Source of the DNA: Apostichopus parvimensis
Lineage: Eukaryota; Echinodermata; Holothuroidea; Aspidochirotida; Stichopodidae
Length of the DNA: 21,342 nt
Assembly (NCBI GenBank): GCA_000934455.1
Contig: KN884816.1
Span: 96,400 to 117,741, forward strand
Direction of reading: 5' to 3'
This document shows positions 9,961-21,342 of this stretch, piece by piece. The position numbers and the translations under genes were made by a program. Position 1 is the stretch's first letter. Every line of letters begins with the position of its first letter. Below the pieces are notes generated by a model. The model searched no databases. It had not been told where the DNA came from and worked only from the letters and a program-made list of their open reading frames with translations.

Positions 9961-12596
9961 GTAAGTGATATGTTATATATGTCCATATTTACGTTATTTG
10001 CGCTTATTGAGAAAATTGGGCTATTTATGTCGTATTTGGGTCTAAGGAGTAATTTAAAATATATTTCACATCACTAACGTTAGAATCAATCAGAATACAG
10101 TATATATACTAGGCCTAGTGGTACTCTCTTAACTTCTTTTGGAATGCTATGGAGTAACTGACATATCCAATCGTTCATCAAGTTCTAAACGGCAGCTTAA
10201 CGTTAGGTCAATGCAACGGCCGATATTCAGCCAAATATTTGTTTAGTGGCCACCCTACTAATACTTTTATTTAAAAAAGAATAGGCTGAGGTGTTTTGAC
10301 CAAACGTCAAGGTTAGTTACACGAACCATATCTAGGACATTGATGTGGACCTGGAACCTGTACTAAACAAGGATGTGGCCCTAGGCTAGTACAAATTCGT
10401 GGTAAAAAGTTAGACCCTAGGCCTATGCACATTTTCAGCCCTCAGCTGCACTACACGGCTAAATGATTGTCATTAGACTAGGCCACTTAGCGATTGGTAA
10501 CATCAATTATGGTAAGCTCAATATACACCTAGCAACCGTATTGTACTCACAATTGAAAGGGTGGATGTGCGATTTTTTGTAGCTTTGTAAATATCCTAAT
10601 TTAGTTCAATGTTACTGTGTGCTATCACATCAGTTATACTAGTATCAGGTTACCTACTGTATCGTTATCATGAGGCCTATCATTATAAGTATAAATTTAA
10701 ACATTGGGCCTATACAGTAGACGTATATAAATTGCAGACTTAGGCATAATAGAAGTTTGGGTTACCTAGGGCCTAGCTATAGTTCTGTAACTAGATTGTA
10801 CAGCCGCTTAGCAGCTAAAAGGCCTACTGTCATTGCAACATACAAGGGTGACAGGAATTATAAAAAGTGGTGTTATGCATTCTTGCAGCTCCAGGTTCAA
10901 AAAATCTGGATGAGACATGTTTTCGCAATTTCAAATTTTATTATCATCATTATCGAACGAACTTACACTCAGTAGGTGTATTTGTTATGATTGTTAGTAC
11001 TTAGCTGGTTTTAATATAGAATCAGTAATTGTAGGGCTCAAAGGATGCATGCCTGTACATGTGTATAAAAAGAAGGCCTATTATGTTGAACATGAAAGAA
11101 ACTGCAGTTTGGACATGTGTGAATAACTATACCAAGCCTAAGATATACAGTGTCATGGATACTACAGTATATCCTTTTGCCCTCATTTATCAAGCATGCT
11201 GCAAATATGTTTCAGTTTAAGGTGATTTTATTTAACTTTCATCGATTTTTGTTAAATATCATTGACCAGTGTTTCCCCAGATTTTTAGCATGTTAACAAT
11301 TGGTTCAAAACTTTGTAAACTCAAAAACATTTCCTTGCGGCTCTCACCTTCTAAACTATCACCAGACGTTGCAGGGAGTATTTACAGTAAATTAGAGCAT
11401 GAATTATCCAATAGGAGGAATTGGTTTAAGGGTTTGTCGTGAGTATGAACAGCCAATAGGAATGACCATGCCAAGCAATCGGTACAAGATTTGAAATTTC
11501 CTGTTCAATGGTAGCATTGTTTTCTTGTGGATGAGTAAGTAGAAATTTGGACAACTAAAGTTCCAACCAGTAAGTCAGTTATGCTAAAAATATTAAAAGG
11601 CGACATGTATTTGACAAAATTCTGGATGTTGCCAAACGTTTTGATAACTAGTGTAAATTTTAATATTGCTAGTGACACCTATATAGTTTGGTATGTGTGA
11701 CTATATGGTAAAGGTACAGGTGTGGTACATAGAAGTAAAACAAAAACCAGAAATTATGATAGTACTGTGGAAAATTGTTAACATATCCTTTTGTGACCTA
11801 GTTGTAAGGTTCTATTATTGGTGTGAACTTTTCATTTCATTACTTTCATTCCCAAGTTCCTTTGCCATGTGTTTGGTTTAGACTGCAACAGTTATTGCCA
11901 TTTCTTTAGTTACTGCTTTCATTGTTCTTCTGCAATCTCTGGCATAAGATAAAGTATTTTAATTGATAATTAAAGGAGCCCAGCTCAACCCTTTCCATTC
12001 TGACACTTCATGAGTCTTAACTATACCCAAAGGAGCCATTATATCTTTGTGTTTGCGGTTTACTGGTTGTCTGCTGTCAGAAATGATCTAATCTGGCTTC
12101 TGTCAGTAATTTGGACTGGTGGCAATTTCTTACTGCTCCAGTTGACACCTGACTAACATTGTCCAGGAACGCTGCAAATGTGGTAAATTTTTTAAGAAAT
12201 TGCATGGGATAAGAATATAACCATCATACAATAAAGTCCTTTGAAGTGATACAGTTAAACTTAATTAAAATTTCCCCAAAAATAAGAATATGATGTCGCA
12301 TTTTCTCTGTTGTCTTTAATGTTAGGAAGGATATTAAGCTCGTGTATAACGTAGGTATAGACAAGATATTAATATTTTTGAGGTGAGTGTGGTTTGTTTT
12401 GATGCTATGTGAGAGTGAATTCCGATAATAATGTGGTTTAGGAACTACTGTACTAGTTAGTAGGTTAGTCAAATTGCATTTGAAGTATTGAAGTTAGGGC
12501 CAGCATATTGATAACTTTCCAATTTATTCTTTGCTGTAAAGTCTTTGGGTTGAAAAAAGTAAAATCTTAGTAGAAATAGTAATTACTTACCAAATA

Positions 12597-12610
12597 CCCC
12601 CCCCCCCCCC
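12597..12610. repeat. C14 homopolymer
   Basis: Fourteen consecutive cytosines followed by TTCCC. Comparable G or C runs occur at 977, 8352, 9241 and 9555; such tracts are a general feature of this DNA. Confidence 0.9.
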
Positions 12611-13935
12611 TTCCCATTTGTTCTGTTTCTGTGGGAAACATATACTGTAGGATGATATGCCTTAGTTTAGTAAATTGTTATTTAATTTTTTTAAAAACTA
12701 ATGCCAGGGAAAACAAAATGCTTTCAACATCTGGTTCATATTGAGTACGTGTATCAAAACATCTAAGACTTCTCCCTACAGTACTGGTCTGTAGATATCA
12801 ACAAAATTGAACCTTAAAGTATTAATTTTACTATGGCATGGTCATGAAACTTAAATTATAGTAAGTTTGTGCAGTAGTATGATTTACTTAATAGTGAGTC
12901 TTAAGTTACAGTACTGTAGGCTTTAATGAGTACTTAAAACCACACCTTTTTTGGGGGGATGACAGAGAAAACTTAAATATTTCATTATTTAAATTATGAT
13001 AAATTTGTTCATTGTCTTTTATTTCATGATGCAGGTTCCACATGGTTTATGTGTGTTCACACTAAACATATGCACAAGAGTCTTAAAATTAAAATTTTGA
13101 GATGTTTTTTTTTTGATACTTTTCAGGTATTAATGTGTTTGTTTTTATTAGAACCAGTGTTTGTACATTTGTAAACCTGATACAAAGTATTGGCTCAGAT
13201 ATTTAGAGTACAGTATTATGGCAAATATGTGCAGTCTAAACAGTCCTTGACTATACTATCAGGCAAGTTTGCATAGCTTTAATTATGATTGGAATAACTA
13301 CTGTAGTTATTAGCTAACAAGTTTTACTTCAAATTGCAACCTATTGCTGTCAAATTATAGACCCAAATATATAAAAGTGCGATGTACAGTAAATTCAAAC
13401 CAAAAGTAAAGGAGAAAGAATCAAACTTGTTCGAATCTGTTACTGAATGTAACACTTTTTAGATTAATTACAGTGTCCCAATTTATAAATTAGTATAAAC
13501 ACAGAAGATCAATGCAGTTAACCTATGATAGATCTGGTAAAAGATTTGCTTCAGAAGCTCTAGATGATACTTAAACTTCAAATCTATTGAATTATTGACA
13601 CAGGCTCTTTTCTCTCATTTCCAAGCTGTCTTTACCACTGCTCTTACGTTCGTCATATTTTACTAATTGTATGGAACCAGTTCCCAAATCAGAAGCTGAA
13701 CTAAAATCATTTCAAGTATACAAGATAAACCACTCCACATCAAAGGCTAAATGGGTTTAGAAAAGTGCTGGTATTTGCCGGCCAGTTTTGTTCAGCTTCA
13801 CAGTGACTGAAAGCATTGAAAGTAGTATTAAACAGGCCTAATCAGTGTATTGATATTTAACGAGGCCATTAATTGGACGACATGATGAACTAGATTAGCT
13901 TTTGGTTAAGGTACTTGTAAAGTAATGGGAGCTCG

Positions 13936-13986
13936 GCTGGGGGAGATGGGGGGTGGGTAGGAGAAGAGAAGGGGTGGGAGAAGAGG
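13936..13986. repeat. Purine-rich low-complexity tract
   Basis: About 50 bases nearly all G and A (GGGGGAGATGGGGGGTGGG then GAGAAGAGAAGGGG). Could form G-quadruplex or triplex structures, but is most simply low-complexity DNA. Confidence 0.7.
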
Positions 13987-16900
13987 TTACGAAGCTATAT
14001 TGAGCTGTCAAACATTTTACAAATGTGTGATAGTATTTGAAAAGGTCATCATTTGTTGCCCCAAATTGGCTTGATAAGTAAATAATGGTCATTAATAATC
14101 AGTGTTACAGTATGCTGGCAGACAATGATACTGGTCAACTATATCTCTTGTATTGGCTACACATAAACCATCCTGTATAAACCTCAAAATCATTCAATAT
14201 TCTTTAAAATATTCTGAGCATTATCAATGTCTGGAGGGCCAGAACCTTCAAGGAATCACTTTTGGAAACTTACTGCAAACCGGAAAGGACTTGAAGTTGA
14301 ATCTTTGAAAAACCTTTGAGTAGTACGTATCAACAAAATTTTAACAACAGGCAGAGATAATTGTTGTATGCTCTGTACTGCACATGTCCAGCATTGAAAC
14401 AGTGGTACAGTACATAATTACTAATTACTGAATTATTGTTGAAGTGTTGATAGAATTTGTATTTTAAGATAATTAACAATCCCATCAAATGTGACAGTGT
14501 ATATCTTACATGTCTTTCATTTCCCATGAATAAAAAAACAAAACAATATTGTGATAGTTTCGTTGCGTTGAATAATGAGGTTTGAAAATAATCATGCCTG
14601 CATATGTAAAAGTTAAAAAAATAATAAACAGAAAATTTCCAGATAGGTTCTGTACAAACAGTGCAACATACTGTACTCGTATATTTTGGTAAACCCTGTT
14701 CACTGCAAAGTTTATCCAGCTCTTCGGTTTATTATGCCTGTCAACGTAATGCATCTTGAAATATGCTAGGCCTGTAGACTACTAATACCCCTTTGTTTAG
14801 TTTCAACACATAGAGAATCGGTGGTAATTAAAGCTTGCTGACAGTCTTCTAAGTCCTGCCAAGTCTAACATTCATGTATTACCAGTGTCAGTAGTCATGT
14901 GCTGGACAGATGTCACACATGTTGGGTTAATTTCATGATTAGAGTGTTTCATATCAACTGTGTTGATGTCATGCCCAGTTACTACCCACATAATCCATCT
15001 GAGAGTGCGATAGAAACTTACAAGATGAACACAAAAAAATTGTTTTTTTGCTTCACATTTTGGTAGAGATCTTTTTTGCTGGTTTCAAAAGCACATTACT
15101 CATACAGTTAACCATAGGGAGTCCTTTCATCACACACCTCCATCAATGCTTTTAGTCATTCACTCTCCTTCTTCGTTATCAGTTCTACTACTAAGTATCT
15201 CTAGTTCACTCACACTTTAGTTGCCTCAGGGCAGGGTTCATTAGAGCGTTGATGATTAGACCTCGGCTGAGGTCACAGAAATCTCAACATCTTTTTGTTT
15301 GGCAGGGACAATGGAGTGAAAAAGATATATATACATGTTTTAGATGGGAGTTGGGAAGCTTTGCTAGGATACATGTTTAATGGTGCAGTGATGATGGAAA
15401 TACTTCCATAAGATTATAAATAAGTTCATACATGCACAGAGAGGTAGTAGCTTACATGGGTTCAAAATGGGTCATTCATTTGTACACCAGGTGTCCCCAA
15501 TACTTGAGTGATGTAGTAGTGTGAGACTGTGAGTATCATAATATGTAGGCTGTATTTAGTCTTACACCAGGGAGCTTGATAATTCCTCCTTGTGTTTACT
15601 TGGTCTTAATATTACAATTTATATGAAAGTTACATCCTACAGGACATTTGCCTGTCTATTTTTAGAGGTTACGATATGGAATTGATGTAAGACCTTATTT
15701 TCTGGTCTTTTGTAAAATTTATATAAAAAAAAGACAAATTCTGTTAATTTATAGAGATTCAGAGACTTGTAATTTAAACAAATTTTGGATTTTGTGTGAA
15801 CTACTGTATGTGTTCAGAGTGGAGATCTGATATTGTATTTGCAGGTAAATCACATTATTTATGAACATTCTGTGATTGAAGTAAATCATTATGGCACCAC
15901 CTCCTGACCAGACAAACAGACAAGATCTTACTAAAGTATAAAATACTTTCTGTAAAAGTTTATACTATATTTTGATTACATTTGCCATAAAATGCAACAT
16001 TTCTACACTGCTGTTCTATCAACGTCTGTGTAGGATCTTTCATGTGTTACCCTGCATAGAAGGTTGCCCAGTATATTCACTACAGCACATATGGGAAATA
16101 TGTTCTGGTTTATATGACTGTATTTGCTTTACACACTTTGGCAGGTATTTTTGAAGGTTATGGTGAAGGAAGTTTTGCTCTGTCAAACAAACTAACCTTG
16201 GTTTTTATTACTTTTCAAGGAGGCCCATGTATAAATATTTTTCTCACATTTTAGCAATAGCTGTCAATATACTGTTATGTATCATGGGACTCTTGCACGA
16301 TCTCTGCACAAAAGTATGGAGTCTATACTACAAGAACAACTTTAAATGTATATAATTTCTACTTTTCAGTGCTAATGGGATTGCAATAATTGAAAGATAG
16401 TCACTTTACTTCTCTCTTGTCGTCGTTCTTCCCTCTTCACTGCAACTCCTCCCGCCTTACATAAATAAATGTAAGGAAACAAATGTTTGGTATTAGTTCA
16501 ATATTGGTATACCACAGTTCCTGTGCTTACATACAGCAGGCAGATTTGGTTCCAGTAGGGGTGTAGCACCATGGGCAGCACTCCTGCATGTGGGACACTT
16601 TTTGCCATATGTGTCCTTTTCAAACTTCAAACTTTTATAAGTAATGTAAAGCCCTGCTATTGAATAAATCTAAAATTGAAAACTTAACAGAAAACAATTT
16701 CATTAAATTTATGGTATATTAGATGACAGTAGCTGTGTGAATCCATCGATGCTGGTTTTTAACTTTATATATGTACCCTATAGTGCATTAAAGCATGACC
16801 ACAAATTTGATGGTATCTTCAATGAGAAATGGCGGTAAAATACTATTAATCAATGTCAATTTACTACATAAATTATAAAAGAGAGGACATGTTTGGAAGG

Positions 16901-17118
16901 AACTGATCTGTAATTGATTTAAAGGATGCTTGCATGCAACCAGTAAAATGCTAATTTATTCATTATTGCTTGGCATAGCTTTCTGCATTTTCACATATCG
17001 ATTAATACTGCTTCTAATGACAGACAGACTATTGTCTACTGTATATATGCCTTTCTTGATTATAATATACATGCAGTGTTTTTGTAAACTGGAAAAACAA
17101 TGGAAGTTTTACAAATGA

Positions 17119-17428
17119 GAGCGTGGTGGCCAATTGGCTAAGGCGTCGGACTTGTGATCCAAGGATTGCTGGTTCGATTCCTGCCTAGTTCATTACGTTG
17201 TGTCCTTGGGCAAGATGCTTTATCTCACTTGCCTCTCTCCACCCAGGGGTTAAATGGGTACCTGTGAGGTAACTTGTCATTGGGCGCAGTATATAACTGC
17301 TGCCGACTGGAGGGATTGTCTCTGGGACAGGTTATCATTGACCAGGGGTAATATAACGTCTGTAAAGCGCTTTGAGACCTATCGCTGGTATAAAGCGCTA
17401 TATAAATCGAACATTATTATTATTATTA
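17119..17428 (+). mobile_element. tRNA-derived SINE with (ATT)n tail
   Basis: The head is tRNA-like: box A TGGCCAATTGG at 17127-17137 and a perfect box B GGTTCGATTCC at 17171-17181, which form the internal RNA polymerase III promoter. A D-arm and a 5-bp anticodon stem (one mismatch) can be drawn with loop CTTGTGA, so the anticodon position reads TGT (Thr-like). The acceptor stem is largely lost, so it is not a working tRNA gene. The unrelated body ends in a tail with two TAAAGCGCT copies (17363 and 17391), TATATAAAT and five ATT units (17413-17427), typical of LINE-mobilised SINEs. No clear target-site duplication was found. CpG density is about 39 per kb in a CpG-poor neighbourhood, suggesting recent insertion. 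Confidence 0.85.
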
Positions 17429-20400
17429 AATTTACTTTCTTCTCAAACCGTTTGAGTTGCTTGCCCTGGTGGGATTTCCCCCCCTATATATGTACACTCT
17501 ACATCTAACATATCAATGTTTCAAATTATTGTTGTCATACAGTATGAAGCACAATCACATTCAACATGGTCCCCTGTTATCTGTTGTCATTCTTATAAAT
17601 GGTATTTTTGTTTTGTTTTGTTAAGTCTATTCCATGTTAAATTCCCATATATATCAATATAGTTCATGATTTTGACCAAATCTAGTTATTTTTTAAATAA
17701 TGAAGAAATGGTCAATCCTATCTTTAGTTGTTTTTGTGTTGTTCAAAGATTTCCCAGTTGTTCTTAGGTACACCACTAAATAAAAGCACAGTTGTACTTG
17801 TACCTACTTGTACAGTACTGTATGACCAGTGGTTTTCCAATCTACATGTGGCTATTATAAATGGCATTGTTCCATTCTATTGTACTGGCTCAGTAGACCT
17901 TGGATAACAATATACTCAATAGAGAGTGTGTAGTGTGTACTGTTTATATCTACTCAATATCACTGGTCTAATACTTGGCTATGGTATTAGAGATCCTATT
18001 TTAACCCACAGCTGTATGCGGAGCCTAGTCATTGTGAGTCAGTGATCAGTACACTTGGTGTAGCTGAAAATTGAATTAAATTTTGTCAATTTGTTTGCAT
18101 GTGGATTGAGTAAATGATGAGCAAGTTGTATATAGCTGCCATGCATAGATGAATGATGAAGTGGCTGGTTTTGACATCAAGCTATCTACATGAAACAATT
18201 CTCTGCATGTCATTGAATGTATATTTGATAACTTGTATATATTTGTAAACAAATTTCATTTTGATCTTGTTATGCCGTTAAAATCTCATATCTGTGCAAT
18301 TTGTTGAATTTCAATTGTCTTGGGAGTTTGGCTTCCTGGCTTGGCTTGATCTGTAAATGCCAAGGGCACACACCCGAAGCACTCTAGATGCAATTTCTGC
18401 ATTGCTCTCCAAATAACTGAAGCACTCTTTACAATTTTGTGTATTGAGAGGTTTTCCTTTTCTGATTTTTGAAAAGTTTGCAAATCGTCTCGGAGCACTT
18501 ATAATGCTTGAAGCATCTTCACAAGTTTGTGCAATAATGTCTCCTAACACAGATGGAATTCACAAGCATAAAAATATATCGCTTAGCAGTAGTGTTGAAT
18601 AATTGTCACAACTTCACAAGAACAGTAGTTTATGTACTCTATCTTGTGAATTCTCACCACTTTGCCAAACTTTAGCATATATAACAAAATAACAGTAGGG
18701 CTAAGTTTTATTGGTAGTCTGCTTGTTTGGGACCACCAAATTTCAGTTGGGTGACCAAAATCTGCTTTGAAGGTGGTTCAACAGGACACTAGTTGTTTAC
18801 ATATAGTACATTTCAAGTTCAGATTGCATTGTCACTAAGTACCCCTAAATAGGTTAAATGTTAAATTGGTATCATCATCCATCACTTTGGAGATACTGGA
18901 GGTGTAAAATAGGCCTAGGCCTATGAGTCACCAGAAGGGGGAGTTTTACTTGCCCAAACCAAAGCTGGGGTTCCTTTCACCAAACCTTCACATCGCTCCT
19001 ACTTTGCACATATATTGATCATACTTTGTAAAGACCTGGTTGTGCTTAGGAACAACCAGAAAAAGTCCTTAATAATTTGCCTTGATTAGCCTTGTGTCAT
19101 CTTTTTGAACTTTCAACAAAAAAGATTTGCAAGAGTTTTGTATTTAGACCCATCTTCCACTTATATAGATCTGTCAGTGAATCCCATGTGAAATGTATGG
19201 TTATGGAATCAAACCAGTTTCCTTAATGGTGTTGTACTATAGTGTCATTAAAATAATGTTGATGGTATCCCTAAGGACTCTCTCTAAATACCAACAATTT
19301 ATTTTTACTACTCTTGGACCCTGACCTTAACTGTAATGCACTTGACATTCAACTCTGCTGTTGAATTGGATTCTACTGACTCTCAGGACATATCATCTCA
19401 GGACATAGCTTTCTAATCTTCCACATTGATACATCCTTCGTGATGCTAGTAGCTGGCTGGCTGGGTATTCCACAGGGAACAAAGCCCATTACTGTAGTTC
19501 ATGCAGCAAGGCACCACTAATTTGAAGTCTGGAAGGAGATTTCACTATATTTCCAAATTTGATTTCTGTCCACTGAAAAAGTATTCCTTTGTTGGTTCAT
19601 CTGCTGATGCTATAAATACATGGCAAAGTGGCTTGGTGATTTATGAGCATCAGTGACAGGGAGAGGCTGCGGGTGGTACTGTAAGTCTGTGGCAAAGTGG
19701 AGGGGAAGTCTGTATATGAAGGGGTGGTATGCTGGTTGGTTAGATTTTGACAGCTACACCTTGCATATAATCTGGATACTATCACCGACCAATGGTTTGC
19801 AGAGAAGTGAAAGTTTATGGACGCCAAGAGATACAGTAAGTTGTTTGTCAGAGCCAAGAGAACTGCAGGGTGTACATGCAAGGGAAGAATGACTTAAAGT
19901 TGCTTATGTACATAAATAAAAGGTAAACGCCTAACAGGCTTTTCATGGAAAAATGTTATTGGATGAGGGTTTTTTACAGTATAAAAGTAAATTTATACAG
20001 AAGCAGACATGTGATAAAATTATAGTAGTTAAAGTTTTTATTTTCAGGATATGGTATGTGAGATTTTTCAGCTTATGAAAGCAGAACTTTGAAGTTTGTA
20101 ATGCATGTGTTAATCGTGGAAAGATATCTATCTACCATGTAACTTTCACAATTAAACACTAAAATTTTGTAAATGCTATCTGATAATCGAAAAACAGCCT
20201 TAATATCGTCTTTCGTATTGATGACCATAAATTTCAAGAATTAGGACGTGGTACAAATTATGCAATTTGCTAATTAATTTGATCAAATTTGTAATGGACA
20301 CTTGATGATGTGAAGCATTGAAGTATCTCAAATGTTGGAAGACATGTAGACTAATTAATTAACATACTCAACTCAGATTGTGCGAGCTACAGTATATGTA

Positions 20401-20865
20401 GTAGCCTGTCACACTCTCCTTTTGGAAATTAAGTATTTTCATTACAGCTTTTGTTTGATAAACTTGCCAAAACAGTATGGTTTTTGAGGTTGTTGTTAAC
20501 AGAACAAGATGGTCCATATATACTGTAATCAGATACTGTATGTTCTGAAGAGATGAACTGCTGTGCAGAAATGACAATTGACCCAGTTTTATTCTCTCTT
20601 TGCATGGAGCTCCAGATCATGAGATCTAATCCTTGTCAAGTGATTAGAATTGAGATTTAATCATGCACGCTGTGAACCATATGTCTGAAAGTTCTACCAT
20701 AAATTAATTGCTAAAGCTTCAAAGTGTTCCTGCTGTGCATAGACATCTCCGACACACTCATCCAAGCAAAGAAGAGAAAAAAAGGGAACTTTTTTTTCAA
20801 AACCATCAAAGGTCATGTATTTAAGTCTGTAACAGTATGGTATTATTTTTTCCAATATTAATATG

Positions 20866-20881
20866 TATATATATATATATA
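20866..20881. repeat. (TA)8 microsatellite
   Basis: Eight uninterrupted TA units preceded by ATATG. Simple-sequence repeat. Confidence 0.9.
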
Positions 20882-21228
20882 CTTGTATTTGTACAGTACA
20901 GTGTATGGGTACTTTTCTTGAGTATATGTGTGAGTACTGTATGTGGATTTAAGTTTAGCTGTCCTTTGTCTAGAGTTAGTCTCACATTTTCTGAATGACA
21001 GAAATGCACAAGGTATAGTACAGTATATGTAGTCATAGTTTCTACCAAAATGTTGAGAACATTGCATCTCTAGGATATGCAGATTCCCCTTCAGACAACT
21101 TCATGTGCACAATCTATCGGAAATTGGATCTTATCAAGAGTTTGAGTTGATAAAATGGAGAAACATCATAGCAAATTGTATTTTTGATTCATTGCTGAAG
21201 GCAGAAGGAATCTATGCGATGGTGATTG

Positions 21229-21264
21229 CATGTGTATGTATGTGTGTGTGTTTACGTGTATGTG
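21229..21264. repeat. TG/TATG microsatellite
   Basis: Imperfect run of TG and TATG units (ATGTGTATGTATGTGTGTGTG) followed by TTTACGTGTATGTG. Simple-sequence repeat. Confidence 0.85.
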
Positions 21265-21342
21265 ACTCTTACTCGTAAACGCTCTAACTTAAGAAGAATC
21301 ACAGGAGTACATTTCCTATTTGGTATGTAGGTTCCCTTTATA

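Larger units (their letters stand above)
10321..17118. other. CpG-poor noncoding stretch, possibly a first intron
   Basis: No protein-like open frame was found on either strand. CpG falls to about 18 per kb at 10,321-10,980, about 10 per kb at 10,981-11,700 and about 7 per kb at 12,001-13,020. Contents include numerous TACAGTA/TACTGTA heptamers, a cluster of AGGCCTA words at 10.1-11.1 kb, a C14 run at 12597-12610, and a purine-rich tract at about 13936-13986. It fits a long intron of a methylated gene, but could be intergenic. Confidence 0.4.
17430..21342. other. CpG-poor noncoding stretch continuing to the window end
   Basis: No recognised gene. CpG is about 10 per kb in 18,001-18,600. Contents: a perfect TACAGTACTGTA palindrome at 17811-17822, a 12-bp TCTCAGGACATA tandem duplication near 19381-19407, a (TA)8 microsatellite and a TG-rich tract near the right end, and one - strand block around 18311-18550 with a somewhat protein-like frame that I do not recognise. 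Confidence 0.45.

Noticed and set aside
12907..12918. A miR-101-like microRNA because of TACAGTACTGT
   Set aside because: The match is only the short palindrome that recurs across the right half; no flanking hairpin precursor is evident and miR-101 is not, to my knowledge, an echinoderm microRNA.
17120..17191. A functional tRNA gene
   Set aside because: Boxes A and B are present but the acceptor stem does not pair, and the sequence continues into a SINE body and ATT tail.
19653..19892. A 79-codon + strand frame
   Set aside because: Tryptophan- and glycine-rich composition without any recognisable motif, and no supporting splice or start context.
20821..21067. Two - strand open frames near the right end
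   Set aside because: They translate TA and TG microsatellite DNA and have no protein-like composition.

Overview
This window reads as animal nuclear DNA, most likely from an echinoderm; a sea cucumber or sea urchin is my guess, not a demonstrated identification. The reasons are one spliced gene with consensus GT-AG introns, a metazoan AATAAA signal, a tRNA-derived SINE with an ATT tail, many long G or C homopolymers, and scattered TAGGCCTA-type palindromes. No bacterial operon, CRISPR array or phage gene is visible.

Left part (1-7,200): one complete gene on the + strand. It encodes a secreted type-B carboxylesterase / cholinesterase-fold protein of 597 residues in four exons (566-859, 3372-3555, 4175-4323, 5802-6968). 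Intron phases are 0, 1 and 0. A signal peptide, the GxSxG nucleophile, the acidic residue, the catalytic histidine and the conserved cysteines are all present, so it is predicted to be an active secreted hydrolase. The first AATAAA after the stop is at 7176.

Middle part (7,200-9,650): intergenic DNA with low-complexity tracts, a 45-bp direct repeat 307 bp apart, and two inverted copies of a G/C-tract element. I see no gene here.

Right part (9,650-21,342): no convincing coding sequence. CpG density by hand count falls from about 33-37 per kb (7.2-7.8 kb and 9.6-10.3 kb) to about 7-10 per kb beyond about 10.9 kb. In invertebrates with mosaic methylation this pattern suggests an unmethylated promoter followed by a methylated gene body. 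I infer that a second + strand gene may start near 9.9 kb, with an inverted CCAAT box at 9862 and a candidate noncoding first exon ending at a GTAAGT donor at 9961, followed by a first intron running off the window. The same region carries 31 copies of the heptamer TACAGTA/TACTGTA, against none seen in the first 9.6 kb. A CpG-rich, probably young SINE sits at about 17,119-17,428.

The window does not reveal a new multi-gene system. The compositional boundary and the heptamer enrichment are the least explained signals.
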